Counted from the first letter of the stretch, positions 42,987-51,868 are shown. The stretch is DNA of 64,000 nucleotides from Lichenicoccus sp965276875 (GCF_965276875.1 NZ_OZ255701.1:4030001-4094000); one strand, 5' to 3'. Numbers and translations are program-made. The notes: generated by a model from the letters alone, not told the origin.

Positions 42987-44084
42987 TCATGCAAGATCCG
43001 GGAACAACCCTGCAAGCCCCGCCTCATTCGCATTGCAGCAGCCACGCTCGGTGATGAGGCCGGTGACCAGGCGCGCCGGGGTGACGTCGAACGCCGGATT
43101 GGCGCTAGCGCTGCCGTCCGGCGTCACCTGCACGGTGGCGAGTGCGCCGTCAGGCAAGCGGCCGGTCATGTGCGTGACTTCCTCGGCGCCGCGCTGTTCG
43201 ATTTCGATGTCGCGCACGCCGTCGCGCAAGCGCCAATCTATCGTCGTCGAGGGCAGACCGACCCAGAACGGCACAGTGTTGTCATGCGCGGCCAGCGCCT
43301 TGAGATAGGTTCCGATCTTGTTGGCGACATCGCCCGTGCGGGTGACGCAATCGGTGCCGACGATCACCAGGTCGACCTGATTGTGCTGCATGAGATGGCC
43401 TCCGGCATTGTCGGGAATAATCGTATGCGGCACGCCGTGATGGCCCAGTTCCCACGCGGTCAGTGCCGCACCCTGGTTGCGTGGGCGAGTCTCATCGACC
43501 CATACATGCACGGGCAGTGCCTTGTCGTGCGCTGCGTAGATCGGCGCCAGTGCGGTTCCCCAGTCAACGGTCGCCAGCCAGCCGGCGTTGCAATGGGTAA
43601 GCACGTTTACGGGTTCGCCTGCGGTCTTGTTTAACGCCGCCTGCTCGATCAGGCGGAGTCCGTGCTGCCCGATTGCCGCATTCTGGGCTGCGTCCTCATC
43701 ACAGATCCTGGCCGCCTCGTCATAGGCGGTGCGGACGCGCTCGGCCGCCGGCGTATTGCGCAGGCGGGTCAGCATGCGTTCGATCGCCCAGCGCAGATTG
43801 ACCGCCGTCGGCCGCGTGCGCGCCAGCAATTCCGCATCATGTTCAAGCGCATCGCTGCTGTTGTCGGTGCGCAACGCAAGTGCCAGTCCGTAGGCTGCGA
43901 CGGCACCGATCAGGGGCGCGCCACGCACCTGCATCGTGCTGATTGCGTGCGCAACCTGGTCGCGCGTGGTCAGCCGGAGAATGTCGAGTGACCAGGGCAG
44001 TCTGGCCTGGTCAAAGATCCGTACCGACCAGCCATCCCTCGGATCCACCCAGACGCTGCGGTAGGACGCACCATCGATCTTCAT
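42987..44084 (-). CDS. mtnA: Methylthioribose-1-phosphate isomerase
   Basis: Methionine-salvage enzyme of 365 residues converting 5-methylthioribose-1-phosphate to the ribulose form. Family motifs are MQVRGAPLIGAVAAYGLAL, VLTHCNAGWLATVDWGTAL with the catalytic cysteine, VDETRPRNQGAALTAWEL, and VGTDCVTRTGDVANKIGTY with the catalytic aspartate. The start ATG has AAGGAGAG about 8 bp upstream; the longer frame is not supported. Polyamine synthesis by SpeD/SpeE, also in this window, produces the methylthioadenosine that this pathway recycles. Confidence 0.95.
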   Translation of the reverse strand: MKIDGASYRSVWVDPRDGWSVRIFDQARLPWSLDILRLTTRDQVAHAISTMQVRGAPLIGAVAAYGLALALRTDNSSDALEHDAELLARTRPTAVNLRWAIERMLTRLRNTPAAERVRTAYDEAARICDEDAAQNAAIGQHGLRLIEQAALNKTAGEPVNVLTHCNAGWLATVDWGTALAPIYAAHDKALPVHVWVDETRPRNQGAALTAWELGHHGVPHTIIPDNAGGHLMQHNQVDLVIVGTDCVTRTGDVANKIGTYLKALAAHDNTVPFWVGLPSTTIDWRLRDGVRDIEIEQRGAEEVTHMTGRLPDGALATVQVTPDGSASANPAFDVTPARLVTGLITERGCCNANEAGLAGLFPDLA

Positions 44085-44348
44085 CTCAACGCTCTCCTTG
44101 GTGTCAGCCCAGGTATCGCGCTCGCGCGTGCGTGTCAGCCGTAACGCAGCGCGACCCCCGTTCACTCACGATCTTGCGTTTGATCCGCACCGAGCGCACC
44201 TATTGTAGCGACTAAAGCAGACCTCATAGGTCTGTTTGGCTCAAAGCTGCACTGATTTAATATGGTAGGGCACCTTCGATGGAGACAGAGCGATACACTC
44301 CATGTCGGTTGGTGCACTAGCCGCATCAGCCAAGGCTGCAGGACCGCC
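44085..44348. promoter_or_regulatory. Divergent mtnA/panC intergenic region
   Basis: This 264-bp region contains the promoters for mtnA (minus) and panC (plus). A perfect inverted repeat CAGACCT-CAT-AGGTCTG lies at 44218-44234, described separately. No known SAM riboswitch class could be fitted to the sequence by eye. Confidence 0.4.
44218..44234. repeat. Perfect 7-3-7 inverted repeat upstream of panC
   Basis: CAGACCTCATAGGTCTG is a perfect palindrome with a 3-nt centre, followed on the plus strand by TTTGG. It lies 114 bp before the panC ATG. It could be a dyad operator for a dimeric regulator or a short hairpin; the run of T is too short for a convincing terminator. Confidence 0.6.
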
Positions 44349-45209
44349 ATGCTGGTCGCCCGAACCATGCAAGACCTCACACGCGCCCGCGCTGCAACGT
44401 GCAACAACGGTGAAACGCTGGCGCTGGTGCCCACCATGGGCGCCTTGCATAAAGGGCATCTTTCGCTGTTGGAAGCGGCGCGCGCGCGGCATGATCGTAT
44501 TGCCGTGTCGATTTTCATCAACCCGACCCAGTTCAATGATGCCGACGATCTCGCGCGTTATCCAAGAAGCGAAGATGATGATCTGAAGGCCTTGCGGACT
44601 GCCGGGTGCGATCTCGTATGGATGCCGACGACCGAGACGATGTATCCCGATGGCGATGCTGTCAGGGTTGCTTTGGATGGTCCCGCGCGCGGATGGGAGG
44701 GCGCCCACCGGCCTGGACATTTCAACGGCGTCGCCACAGTCGTCACCAAGCTGTTCAACCAGATCGGGCCGGCATCTGCCTTTTTCGGCGAGAAGGACTG
44801 GCAGCAGCTCCAGGTCATACGCAGTGTCGCGGGCGCGCTGTTCCTTCCGCTTACCATCGAGGGTGTCGCCACGGTGCGTGAGGCCGATGGCTTGGCGATG
44901 TCATCGCGCAACCGCTTGCTGGCAGCCGAGGACAGGCGACGCGCGCCGGCGCTGTATCAAGGCTTGCTGCGTGCCGACGCCGCCATCGCACAAGGCGATT
45001 GCGTGTCGGTGGTCCTCAACACCGCGCGCGAGGATTTGCTTCTGCGAGGGTTTGATGTCGATTACTTGGCCTTAGTCGATGCGACCAGCCTGAGCGCCAT
45101 CGACGGGCCCACCGGCGGCGCACGTCTCATCGCCGCCGCGCGCCTCGGCGACGTCCGTCTGCTCGACAACATCCCCCTGGCGCCGGCCATCAAAAGTCGC
45201 TTTGTCTGA
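44349..45209 (+). CDS. panC: Pantothenate synthetase
   Basis: ATP-dependent ligase of 286 residues joining pantoate and beta-alanine for pantothenate/CoA synthesis. Signature motifs are VPTMGALHKGHLSLLEAARA (nucleotide-binding HxGH, H34 and H37), VSIFINPTQFNDADDLARYP, FFGEKDWQQLQVIR and the KMSKS-like LAMSSRNRLL. The ATG at 44349 is chosen because the frame upstream lacks family similarity. Confidence 0.95.
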   Translation: MLVARTMQDLTRARAATCNNGETLALVPTMGALHKGHLSLLEAARARHDRIAVSIFINPTQFNDADDLARYPRSEDDDLKALRTAGCDLVWMPTTETMYPDGDAVRVALDGPARGWEGAHRPGHFNGVATVVTKLFNQIGPASAFFGEKDWQQLQVIRSVAGALFLPLTIEGVATVREADGLAMSSRNRLLAAEDRRRAPALYQGLLRADAAIAQGDCVSVVLNTAREDLLLRGFDVDYLALVDATSLSAIDGPTGGARLIAAARLGDVRLLDNIPLAPAIKSRFV

Positions 45210-45488
45210 TCCACGCCGCTTTGTTGCCGCAATCCGTGCAGGTTCCAGATGAAAATGCGCCGGAACTTTCCTGTAACGGTTGCTTTTGATTGACATAAGC
45301 ACGGCGACTGCGGAATAGCGTCATAGGCCTGGATGCTTCGTCATACCGATTCGCGGCTGAACCCAAGCGGCAGGTGACCTCGCAATGAGCTCTGTAGATC
45401 GCGGCTGGCGCAGTTCCTTTTAAGCCTGACGCGGGTTCGATTTTGATACCATTTCGCCAAATCCGGCAATTCAGGGAAGGATCCTGCC
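45210..45488. other. Intergenic region before the histone-like gene
   Basis: This 279-bp stretch has no gene. A possible promoter is TTGACA (about 45292-45297), 17 bp, then GAATAG. A GGAAC element near 45264 recalls an ECF/EcfG -35, but the matching -10 is not at the right spacing. The start codon of the next gene is preceded by GGGAAGGA. Confidence 0.35.
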
Positions 45489-46307
45489 ATGAGTAGCGAA
45501 GACGATACGATGAATTCTGGACGACGGTCCCGCGCAATGGCGGTCAAGTCGGGCGGCAGGCGCACCGCTGCCTCCCGTACTGTCCGCGCAGGAAAGCCGC
45601 TGGCGCGCAAGCCTGCAGCCAAGGCATCTGTAAGCAAGTCACCGACCCTGCGCGCTGGCAAGGCGAGCAAACTCGTCACCACGAGCAAGTCGCCGGCACG
45701 GGCGGCATCCAAGGCCAAGCCGGCTCGTCCCGTAAAGCAGCAGACAACACGAGCAAAGGCGGTAGCCGCCCGCACAGCTGCCCCCGCGCGTAAAGCGCCT
45801 ACTCGCGCCACCATTGTGCGCAAGGCTGCCGGAGCACCTGCTCGCGGCAGGGCGACACTCGCCAAGCCGTCTACCCGCGGCGCGGCACCCGACAAGACGC
45901 GTGCGAAGGCTATTGCTGCGACCCCGCGCAGGGCGCCCGCGCAACGCCCAAAGACCACGATAAGGTCGCAGGCCAAAAAGTCGATGGCGCGGACGTCGGC
46001 GGCAATGCCTTCGCAAAAGCCTGCGATCGTTCGCAACGGAAGCAAGACGAACGCGGCAGCCGCCACGCGCAAAGCACGTAGCACGCTCAGCAAGGCCACA
46101 AAGCCGCAAGCCGCGGTCCGGATGCGCCGCGCGCCGGCATCCTCAGGTCGTCCAAAGCTCGCCGAAACCCTCCAAAAGGCTACATCCAAGCCACGCGGCC
46201 GACGCGCCAAGGTTTCTTCGGCTTTTGGCACCTCGACCAACAGCCCTGATCTGCCGCGCGGCCAGGACCCGTCTTCCTTGCAGCAGGATCTCGACGGCGG
46301 CGAGTAG
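45489..46307 (+). CDS. Histone H1-like Ala/Lys/Arg-rich basic protein
   Basis: Protein of 272 residues composed mostly of A, K, R, S, T and P in short repetitive blocks (for example ARKPAAKASVSKS, RAASKAKPARP, ARKAPTRATIVRKAAG). It has no hydrophobic core or enzyme motifs. This composition matches bacterial H1-like proteins (AlgP/HctB/Bph-type) that bind DNA nonspecifically and can compact chromatin. A less basic, acidic-ended tail (SSLQQDLDGGE) closes it. It lies convergent to flgN at the edge of the flagellar cluster. Because the composition is biased, homology alone cannot define function. Confidence 0.7.
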   Translation: MSSEDDTMNSGRRSRAMAVKSGGRRTAASRTVRAGKPLARKPAAKASVSKSPTLRAGKASKLVTTSKSPARAASKAKPARPVKQQTTRAKAVAARTAAPARKAPTRATIVRKAAGAPARGRATLAKPSTRGAAPDKTRAKAIAATPRRAPAQRPKTTIRSQAKKSMARTSAAMPSQKPAIVRNGSKTNAAAATRKARSTLSKATKPQAAVRMRRAPASSGRPKLAETLQKATSKPRGRRAKVSSAFGTSTNSPDLPRGQDPSSLQQDLDGGE

Positions 46308-46338
46308 ACAACGCTGCTGAAGCACAGGTGCAGGCCTG

Positions 46339-46722
46339 CTACGCTCGTGCACTCAGGGCGAACGAGTGAACTGCGGTGTATCCGGCATAGCCCCCTTTGG
46401 CGCCGTAACGATCTGCTTGACCCGTCCGTTGCGCCGCTCTCGCAAGGAGCGCCATGATATGTTGCTGTGCGCGCATCGCGCGCTCCAGCAGGGTCTTGTT
46501 TTCTGCCGTCGTAGCGCGAAGCCGTCGCAAGTCCTCCCATATCGTCTGGTCAGACGGCGCGGGCGCCGGGTGCCTCGCCTGGATAAGTTCGAATGAAGCC
46601 AGCGCCGCTCGCTTGGCCGCGAGCAGCGATGTGGCTGCCGGCAGGTCGAGCTGTCGCAAAGCCTGATTCTCAAGCTCCAGTATGTCAGTAAGCCGACTCG
46701 CGGCGGCTCGAAGCGTGGTCAC
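46339..46722 (-). CDS. flgN: Flagellar export chaperone FlgN-like
   Basis: Helical protein of 127 residues starting with GTG (AGGAG upstream), overlapping the flgJ stop (GTGA). The pattern LTDILELENQALRQLDLPAA, then LLAAKRAALASFELIQ, is the FlgN-type coiled-coil start; ENKTLLERAMRAQQHIMALL follows. FlgN chaperones the hook-filament junction proteins FlgK and FlgL. Position after flgI-flgJ supports the call, although sequence conservation in this family is low. Confidence 0.75.
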   Translation of the reverse strand: MTTLRAAASRLTDILELENQALRQLDLPAATSLLAAKRAALASFELIQARHPAPAPSDQTIWEDLRRLRATTAENKTLLERAMRAQQHIMALLARAAQRTGQADRYGAKGGYAGYTAVHSFALSARA

Positions 46723-47024
46723 CGGCGCTTCTCCTGCATCTTCAGCATCTCCTGGTAAATCGGGGGCGCCATACCAAGGCCGCCATGCTTCTCGACCTCC
46801 TTGGCCATTTCGGTGACCAACATCGGCTGGAAGCTCTTTTCCCCTGCGCCGCCTCCGAACATGCCTCCAGACGTATCGACCGTGGAAAACATCGGCTGCA
46901 GGAGCTGTCCTATCGCCATCGCCTCGAAATCCTGCGCTGCTTTCCACAGCTTTGCAGCCCCTTCCGGCGTGCCGGTAATGGAAGGTGTTGGAATTATATT
47001 GGAAGCTGCCGTTACGTCTGTCAT
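46719..47024 (-). CDS. flgJ: Rod-binding protein FlgJ (N-terminal domain only)
   Basis: Rod-capping scaffold protein of 101 residues. Conserved FlgJ N-terminal features are WKAAQDFEAMAIGQLLQPMF, FGGGAGEKSFQPMLVTEMAK and GGLGMAPPIYQEMLKMQ. The muramidase domain of gammaproteobacterial FlgJ is missing, as in other alphaproteobacteria, where a separate transglycosylase opens the wall. It overlaps flgI and flgN by 4 bp each. Confidence 0.92.
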   Translation of the reverse strand: MTDVTAASNIIPTPSITGTPEGAAKLWKAAQDFEAMAIGQLLQPMFSTVDTSGGMFGGGAGEKSFQPMLVTEMAKEVEKHGGLGMAPPIYQEMLKMQEKRR

Positions 47025-48124
47025 CGCACTACCAGGTTGGCTTGCAGCGCCCCCGCAGCCTTGATGGTCTGCAGGATGCTAATCATGTCGCGTGGTCCGA
47101 CGCCGAGGGAGTTCAGGCCGCTGACCAGATCGCGCAGGTTAGGTCCCTCGGTCAGGATGCCAAGACGCTTGCCTGCTTGAGTGTCGACCTTGATCGAGGT
47201 GCGCGGGACGACGGTGGTCTTGCCGTTCGACAAGGGTCCAGGCTGGGAGACCTCGGGGGTCTCCGCGACCTGTATCGTCAGGTTGCCCTGGGCGATGGCC
47301 ACCGTACTGATACGGACATTGTCGCCCATGACGATGGTCCCGCTTGCCTCGTCCACAACCACGACGGCAGGTGTGTCAGGCACGACGACCAGGTCTTCGA
47401 CTTGAGCAAGCGTCTTGATGGCATCACGGTTGACGACCGAGAGCGTCACCGTCCTCGGGTCCGAGGCACGTGCCAGGCCCGGACCGAGCGTCTCGTTGAT
47501 CACCGACGCGATCCGTTCAGCGGTCGTGAGATCGGGATTGCGCAATGACAAATGCAGCTCCGCCTTGCGGCTGAGATCCACCGGGACCTCACGCTCGACG
47601 GAGGCTCCGTTGGCGATGCGTGCGCTGGTCGGAATGTTGCGTGTGACCGAGGCAGCCGCCCCGGTTGCCGAGAAGGCGCTGGTCACGAGCTGGCCTTGCG
47701 CCACGGCGTAGACCTCGCCGTCCGCCGCCATCAGTGGCGTCACCAGCAGCGTGCCGCCGGAGAGGTCATCCGCGTCTCCGGCCGCGGAAATGGTCACATC
47801 GATGCGGCTTCCATTGTGCGCGAAGGGCGGCAGGTCGGCCGTCACCATCACCGCCGCGATGTCCTTGGTCTGAAGCTTGGCTTCCTGATCGCGAATGTTG
47901 ACGCCAAGCCGCTCCAGCATGCTGATCAGCGATTCCCGGGTAAACAGCGAGTTGTTTAGCTTGTCGCCGGTGCCATGCAGGCCGACCACGAGACCGTAGC
48001 CGATCAACTGATTGCTTCTGACCCCCTCCACGTCGGTGATGTCCTTGATCCGCACCTCCTCCGCGTGCGCAGGCAGGGTGGCCCACAGCATCAGCAGTGC
48101 GATCATGAGGCGAAGTGGGCGCAT
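47021..48124 (-). CDS. flgI: Flagellar P-ring protein FlgI
   Basis: Periplasmic P-ring protein of 367 residues with a Sec signal (RLMIALLMLWATLPAHAEE). Family motifs are RIKDITDVEGVRSNQLIGYG, LVVGLHGTGDKLNNSLFT, MLERLGVNI, and the C-terminal LNSLGVGPRDMISILQTIKA followed by GALQANLVV. Length is standard. Heads the flgI-flgJ-flgN overlap operon, divergent from fliX. Confidence 0.97.
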   Translation of the reverse strand: MRPLRLMIALLMLWATLPAHAEEVRIKDITDVEGVRSNQLIGYGLVVGLHGTGDKLNNSLFTRESLISMLERLGVNIRDQEAKLQTKDIAAVMVTADLPPFAHNGSRIDVTISAAGDADDLSGGTLLVTPLMAADGEVYAVAQGQLVTSAFSATGAAASVTRNIPTSARIANGASVEREVPVDLSRKAELHLSLRNPDLTTAERIASVINETLGPGLARASDPRTVTLSVVNRDAIKTLAQVEDLVVVPDTPAVVVVDEASGTIVMGDNVRISTVAIAQGNLTIQVAETPEVSQPGPLSNGKTTVVPRTSIKVDTQAGKRLGILTEGPNLRDLVSGLNSLGVGPRDMISILQTIKAAGALQANLVVR

Positions 48125-48265
48125 GAGGTCCTGTCATGAGCGTGGAGGCGGGCGGTACCCGATCATAGGCACCAATATACGAATAAACTGTCAACGAGAG
48201 GAACGACATCGTAATGATATCTGCCGCGACGCGCCTGGTTGGCGTGCTGCAAATCGAGGATTAAC

Positions 48266-48730
48266 GTGACGATCATCGCTGCCTCCGCTGTCACGCCACC
48301 GTCGGAGCCTTCCGGCAGCTCCCGTCGTTCCGATGCGACCGGACCCGACTTCAGGGTATCCCTCGAGTCCGGGCTTGCAACGCAGGCGGCTTCGTTCTCG
48401 CGTGGTGGTGGCTCCCAGCCGGTCAGTGCCAGCGGCATGCTGGCTCTGCAGGAGGCAACTGGCCGAGGTCTCGCGCACGATGACCGCGACGCTGCCGACC
48501 GTGAGGCGCGGCGGCACGGCCAGGACATTTTGGCAGCACTTGCCGACCTGCAACGCGACCTGCTCACGGCGGGCAGCCTGCAAGGGCGCCTGGACCGGTT
48601 GGCTGCCCTGTTGGATGACCCGTCGAGCGCGCGGGACCCCGACCTGGCACGGGTGCTCCACGCCATCCGCCTGCGTGCTCAGCTCGAGGTGCTCCGCCTT
48701 TCGCGCGATGCCTCCGTGACTGCATTGTGA
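48266..48730 (+). CDS. fliX: Flagellar assembly regulator FliX-like
   Basis: Protein of 154 residues starting with GTG, with GAGGA about 6 bp upstream. The pattern SGMLALQEATGR, then RRHGQDILAALADLQRDLL and LQGRLDRLAALLDDPSSARD, matches FliX, the alphaproteobacterial class II flagellar assembly checkpoint. In Caulobacter it links basal-body assembly to FlbD-dependent transcription. The location divergent from flgI, where fliX is found in Caulobacter, supports this. FlbD itself is not in the window. Confidence 0.82.
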   Translation: MTIIAASAVTPPSEPSGSSRRSDATGPDFRVSLESGLATQAASFSRGGGSQPVSASGMLALQEATGRGLAHDDRDAADREARRHGQDILAALADLQRDLLTAGSLQGRLDRLAALLDDPSSARDPDLARVLHAIRLRAQLEVLRLSRDASVTAL

Positions 48731-48881
48731 AGCTCCGCGATACGCTCTTGGCGGCCGCGGTGGCGCTGGCTATAAGCCGCGCAAATTGCCGAAGCGGGCG
48801 ACCTGCGTCGGGTCTTTGGGATTGATCGGGTGAAAACCGGCGGGGACCTCGTCCTGGCCACAGCATGTCTTAGGATCGGCG

Positions 48882-49298
48882 ATGATGATCACCTTGCCTC
48901 CGGACTACCGCCCGTCTGACGACGAGGAGTTCATGAATCCGGTCCAGTCGGAGTATTTCCGGGTCAAGCTGTTGAGGTGGCGGGCGGATCTGCTCAAGGA
49001 GGCAGACGGTACCCTGGCCAGTCTATCCGAAGGCGGTATCCATGAGGCCGATATCACCGACCGCGCCACCGTGGAAACGGACCGTGCGCTCGAGCTTCGC
49101 ACCCGCGACCGGGCGCGCAAGCTGATTGCCAAGATCGGTCTGGCTCTGCTCCGAATCGAGAACGGGAGCTACGGCTTTTGCGAGGAGACCGGCGAGCCGA
49201 TCGGTCTGAAGCGACTGGAGGCCCGTCCGATTGCCACGCTCTCCATCGAGGCGCAGGAGCGTCACGAACGCATGGAAAAGGTGCATCGGGACGACTGA
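48882..49298 (+). CDS. dksA: DksA/TraR-family RNA polymerase-binding protein
   Basis: Protein of 138 residues. It has the coiled-coil region (about 25-80) with YFRVKLLRWRADLLKEADGT and the acidic tip ITDRATVETD. The zinc-finger-like end is YGFCEETGEPIGLKRLEARP. Only one of the four zinc cysteines remains, as in other alphaproteobacterial DksA proteins. It modulates rRNA and amino-acid promoters with ppGpp. Two ATG codons start the frame; the first is used. Its position in a flagellar cluster is common in Rhodospirillales. Confidence 0.9.
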   Translation: MMITLPPDYRPSDDEEFMNPVQSEYFRVKLLRWRADLLKEADGTLASLSEGGIHEADITDRATVETDRALELRTRDRARKLIAKIGLALLRIENGSYGFCEETGEPIGLKRLEARPIATLSIEAQERHERMEKVHRDD

Positions 49299-49314
49299 CC
49301 GTGCACCGGATCCA

Positions 49315-50052
49315 TCAGAACGGAAGCGCGATATCAAGCAATTGCTGTCCGTAGCGTGGCGTCTGCAGATCCGTGAGCTGGCCCTTGCCGCCATAGGAGA
49401 TGCGGGCTTCCGCCATGCGGTCGTGGGTGATCGTGTTGTCGCTCGCAATGTCCTGTGGCCGGACGATGCCGCTGACCTGCAGAACCCTGAGTTCGCTATT
49501 AACCCGCACTTCTTGGCGCGCCGCAACAACGAAATTCCCGTTCGGCATCACCTGCGTGATGATGCCGGCGAGCCGCAGGGTCACAGCCTCGTTGCGCTTG
49601 ACCGACCCGGTCCCGACATTGCTGTTGGCACTGTTGGTCGCCAAGGAGTTCGCCCCGGTCACCGCTGCAACGATTTTTTGCTTTATGCCAAAGAGGTTGG
49701 GGATGCCCATCGACTCTGATCCCGACCGCGTCGCCGTGGTGTTGTTCTCGAAGTCGGCGTTGTCAGTAATATCGACCAGAACCGTGAGCAGGTCGCCGAC
49801 CTGAGACGCGCGCTGGTCTCGAAAGAAGGCGCGACTACCCGGCCGCCAAAGGCTTGCGGACTCTGGCGGCGTCGGTTGTGGCGGTGGCATCGGCATGGTC
49901 AGAGGTCGGTAATCCCGCGCCAAGGTCGGATCGGAGATTCTTGTTAATGGGGGCGGTCGGCCCACGTTCGAGAGTCTGTCAAGGGCGCCGCAACCGGACA
50001 GGAGCAGCCCAGGTACAAGCAGGAGGATCGACAGGGCGTGCACTTGTCTCAC
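49315..50052 (-). CDS. flgH: Flagellar L-ring lipoprotein FlgH
   Basis: Outer-membrane L-ring subunit of 245 residues with a lipoprotein signal (LLLVPGLLLSGC). Diagnostic regions are SLWRPGSRAFFRDQRASQVG, DLLTVLVDITDNADFENNT, MPNGNFVVAARQEVRVNSEL and the C-terminal DLQTPRYGQQLLDIALPF. GTG start overlaps the flgA stop (GTGA). Confidence 0.96.
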   Translation of the reverse strand: MRQVHALSILLLVPGLLLSGCGALDRLSNVGRPPPLTRISDPTLARDYRPLTMPMPPPQPTPPESASLWRPGSRAFFRDQRASQVGDLLTVLVDITDNADFENNTTATRSGSESMGIPNLFGIKQKIVAAVTGANSLATNSANSNVGTGSVKRNEAVTLRLAGIITQVMPNGNFVVAARQEVRVNSELRVLQVSGIVRPQDIASDNTITHDRMAEARISYGGKGQLTDLQTPRYGQQLLDIALPF

Positions 50053-51086
50053 TGCATGAAGCCCCTCTGGCCAGATGGCGGGGTCGCCTCCAAACTGTAC
50101 AGCGGCGGCAGACCTGACCGGGGGGGTGAGACACGTGATGAGCCGCCTTGGGCATCGACCTGTACGACACCGGGCGCGATGACCTGTGCCATCAGGATCG
50201 CGCGTGACGTGATGTTGAGAACATGGATGCGCTCACCCAAGCCGCCGGCCTCGATGGCTTCACCCTTTGCTGTGATCGCAAGCCCTGGCCCGTCCAGCCT
50301 GAGCAGCACCGTCATGCCTCGCGAGACCAATGTCGGTCGTCCCAAGTCCTTGATGAGAATAGGAACCCCTGGCATCGTCTGGCGCTTGAGAGCGAGCCCA
50401 ACTGCATTTTCGGCATCCAGCACTGTGCCGTCCCCCACCAGGCGCTTGCGCAAACGTTGAAGCTGCAGGTCCGACCCCGCGACGATGCTGCCAGTCCCCA
50501 TAATGCGGGTGAATACCGGCACCTCGACCATCTCGATGGCTGTTCCGGCGATGCGCACATGGACCGCGTCCGTCCCCGGCGCCTGCAACAGTAGGCCAGC
50601 TACAAAGCGGCCGGTGTTGGTATCGTACTCCATCGTCTCCACCTGCGGAGACGCGGTCATCTCAGCCGGGACCATGATCGGCGCATCACTGCTGAGGTTG
50701 ACGTCGGGATCGTGCAGCGCCTGCGACTGCCCAAGCGACTTGCGTATCAAGGCGACGACGGCGTCATGGTCCACCACGCGTGCCTTGCGCTCGATGATGA
50801 CCTGCGCGGGAACCACGCCGGGTTGCCACTCGACACCGAACTGCTCCGCTATGGCCGCGAGTTGCGGCTGTTCGACGGTGATGCGCCCGCCAGCCGCGGG
50901 TCCTGGGCCGATCTCGCAATCCTGACCCGGCTCCAAACCTGTAAACAGGTCTGACAAATTGACCGTAGACGAAGTGACGACCCTGATCGTCCTGGGCTGT
51001 GCCGCGCCAGCGACTTGCGTTGATGCTGCCAGCCCAAGCGCCAGAGCGACCATGACGCAGGCCATGCGTAGGCCGACCCCCATCAT
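50049..51086 (-). CDS. flgA: Flagellar P-ring assembly chaperone FlgA
   Basis: Periplasmic chaperone of 345 residues for P-ring formation. It has an N-terminal hydrophobic signal (MACVMVALALGLAASTQVAGA). The C-terminal SAF/FlgA domain starts at about 195 and contains FTRIMGTGSIVAGSDLQLQR, LKRQTMPGVPILIKDLGRPT, LVSRGMTVLLRLDGPGLAIT and AIEAGGLGERIHVLNI. It is longer than the typical 220-250 residues because of an extended N-terminal region. Overlaps flgG and flgH. Confidence 0.92.
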   Translation of the reverse strand: MMGVGLRMACVMVALALGLAASTQVAGAAQPRTIRVVTSSTVNLSDLFTGLEPGQDCEIGPGPAAGGRITVEQPQLAAIAEQFGVEWQPGVVPAQVIIERKARVVDHDAVVALIRKSLGQSQALHDPDVNLSSDAPIMVPAEMTASPQVETMEYDTNTGRFVAGLLLQAPGTDAVHVRIAGTAIEMVEVPVFTRIMGTGSIVAGSDLQLQRLRKRLVGDGTVLDAENAVGLALKRQTMPGVPILIKDLGRPTLVSRGMTVLLRLDGPGLAITAKGEAIEAGGLGERIHVLNITSRAILMAQVIAPGVVQVDAQGGSSRVSPPRSGLPPLYSLEATPPSGQRGFMQ

Positions 51087-51868
51087 TTCAGGTTGGTCAA
51101 CGTCTGCATCAGGTTGTCCGCCGTCGTAATCACCTTGCTGTTCATCTCATAGGCGCGCTGCGCCGTGATCAGGTTGGTGATTTCGCTGACAACGTTGACG
51201 TTTGAGCCCTCGACGAACCCTTGCATGACGCTTCCGAAGCCGGCCGAACTCGGTACACCTGTCGTCGGAGCGCCCGATGCTGCCGTTTGCAGGAACAGGT
51301 TGTCGCCTTGGGCGTCGAGCCCGGCTTCGTTGGGGAACACGGCAAGCTGGAGCTGGCCAACGGTCTGTGGTGTTGCCTGACCCGCAATCGTGGCCTGCAC
51401 CTGGCCAGAGACATTGATGCTGATGCTCTGCGCGTTTGCAGGCACGGCGATGCCGGGTACGACCGGGTAGCCGTCTGACGAGACGATCGTGCCATCGGCT
51501 GCAAGAGCGAAGGTGCCGTCCCTGGTATACGCGATGTCGCCGGACGGCAACGTCACCTGGAAGTAGCCGTTGCCTTGTATGGCCAGGTCCAGCGAATTGC
51601 TCGTCTGCTGCAGTGTTCCCTGCTCGCTGATCCGATAGATCGCCGCGGTTTTGACACCAAGTCCGACCTGGGCGCCCGCAGGCACAACCGAACCGTTATC
51701 GGAACTATTGGACCCGACGCGCCTGAGGTTCTGATAGATGAGATCCTGGAACTCCGCGCGCCGTCGCTTGAATCCGGTTGTCGTCATGTTAGCTATATTA
51801 TTCGAAATGACTTCGACATTCGTTTGTTGCGCCTGCATTCCGGTGCTGGCGATGTCAAGTGCGCGCAT
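51083..51868 (-). CDS. flgG: Flagellar distal rod protein FlgG
   Basis: Distal rod subunit of 261 residues. The N-terminal rod signature is MRALDIASTGMQAQQTNVEV then ISNNIANMTTTGFKRRRAEF. DLIYQNL and SLDLAIQGNGYFQV follow, with C-terminal VEGSNVNVVSEITNLITAQRAYEMNSKVI. Length is standard. Third gene from the 5' end of the flgF-flgG-flgA-flgH unit's coding order is flgA; flgG follows flgF by 35 bp. Confidence 0.97.
   Translation of the reverse strand: MRALDIASTGMQAQQTNVEVISNNIANMTTTGFKRRRAEFQDLIYQNLRRVGSNSSDNGSVVPAGAQVGLGVKTAAIYRISEQGTLQQTSNSLDLAIQGNGYFQVTLPSGDIAYTRDGTFALAADGTIVSSDGYPVVPGIAVPANAQSISINVSGQVQATIAGQATPQTVGQLQLAVFPNEAGLDAQGDNLFLQTAASGAPTTGVPSSAGFGSVMQGFVEGSNVNVVSEITNLITAQRAYEMNSKVITTADNLMQTLTNLK

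Noticed and set aside
45262..45292. EcfG/RpoE-type GGAAC promoter for the histone-like gene
   Set aside because: No CGTT-like -10 at 16-17 bp from GGAAC; the nearest CGGTT is at 10 bp.
48236..48250. Sigma-54-like TGG-N10-GC element upstream of fliX
   Set aside because: The spacing fits -24/-12, but the implied transcription start would fall inside or after the fliX ribosome-binding site, leaving no usable leader.
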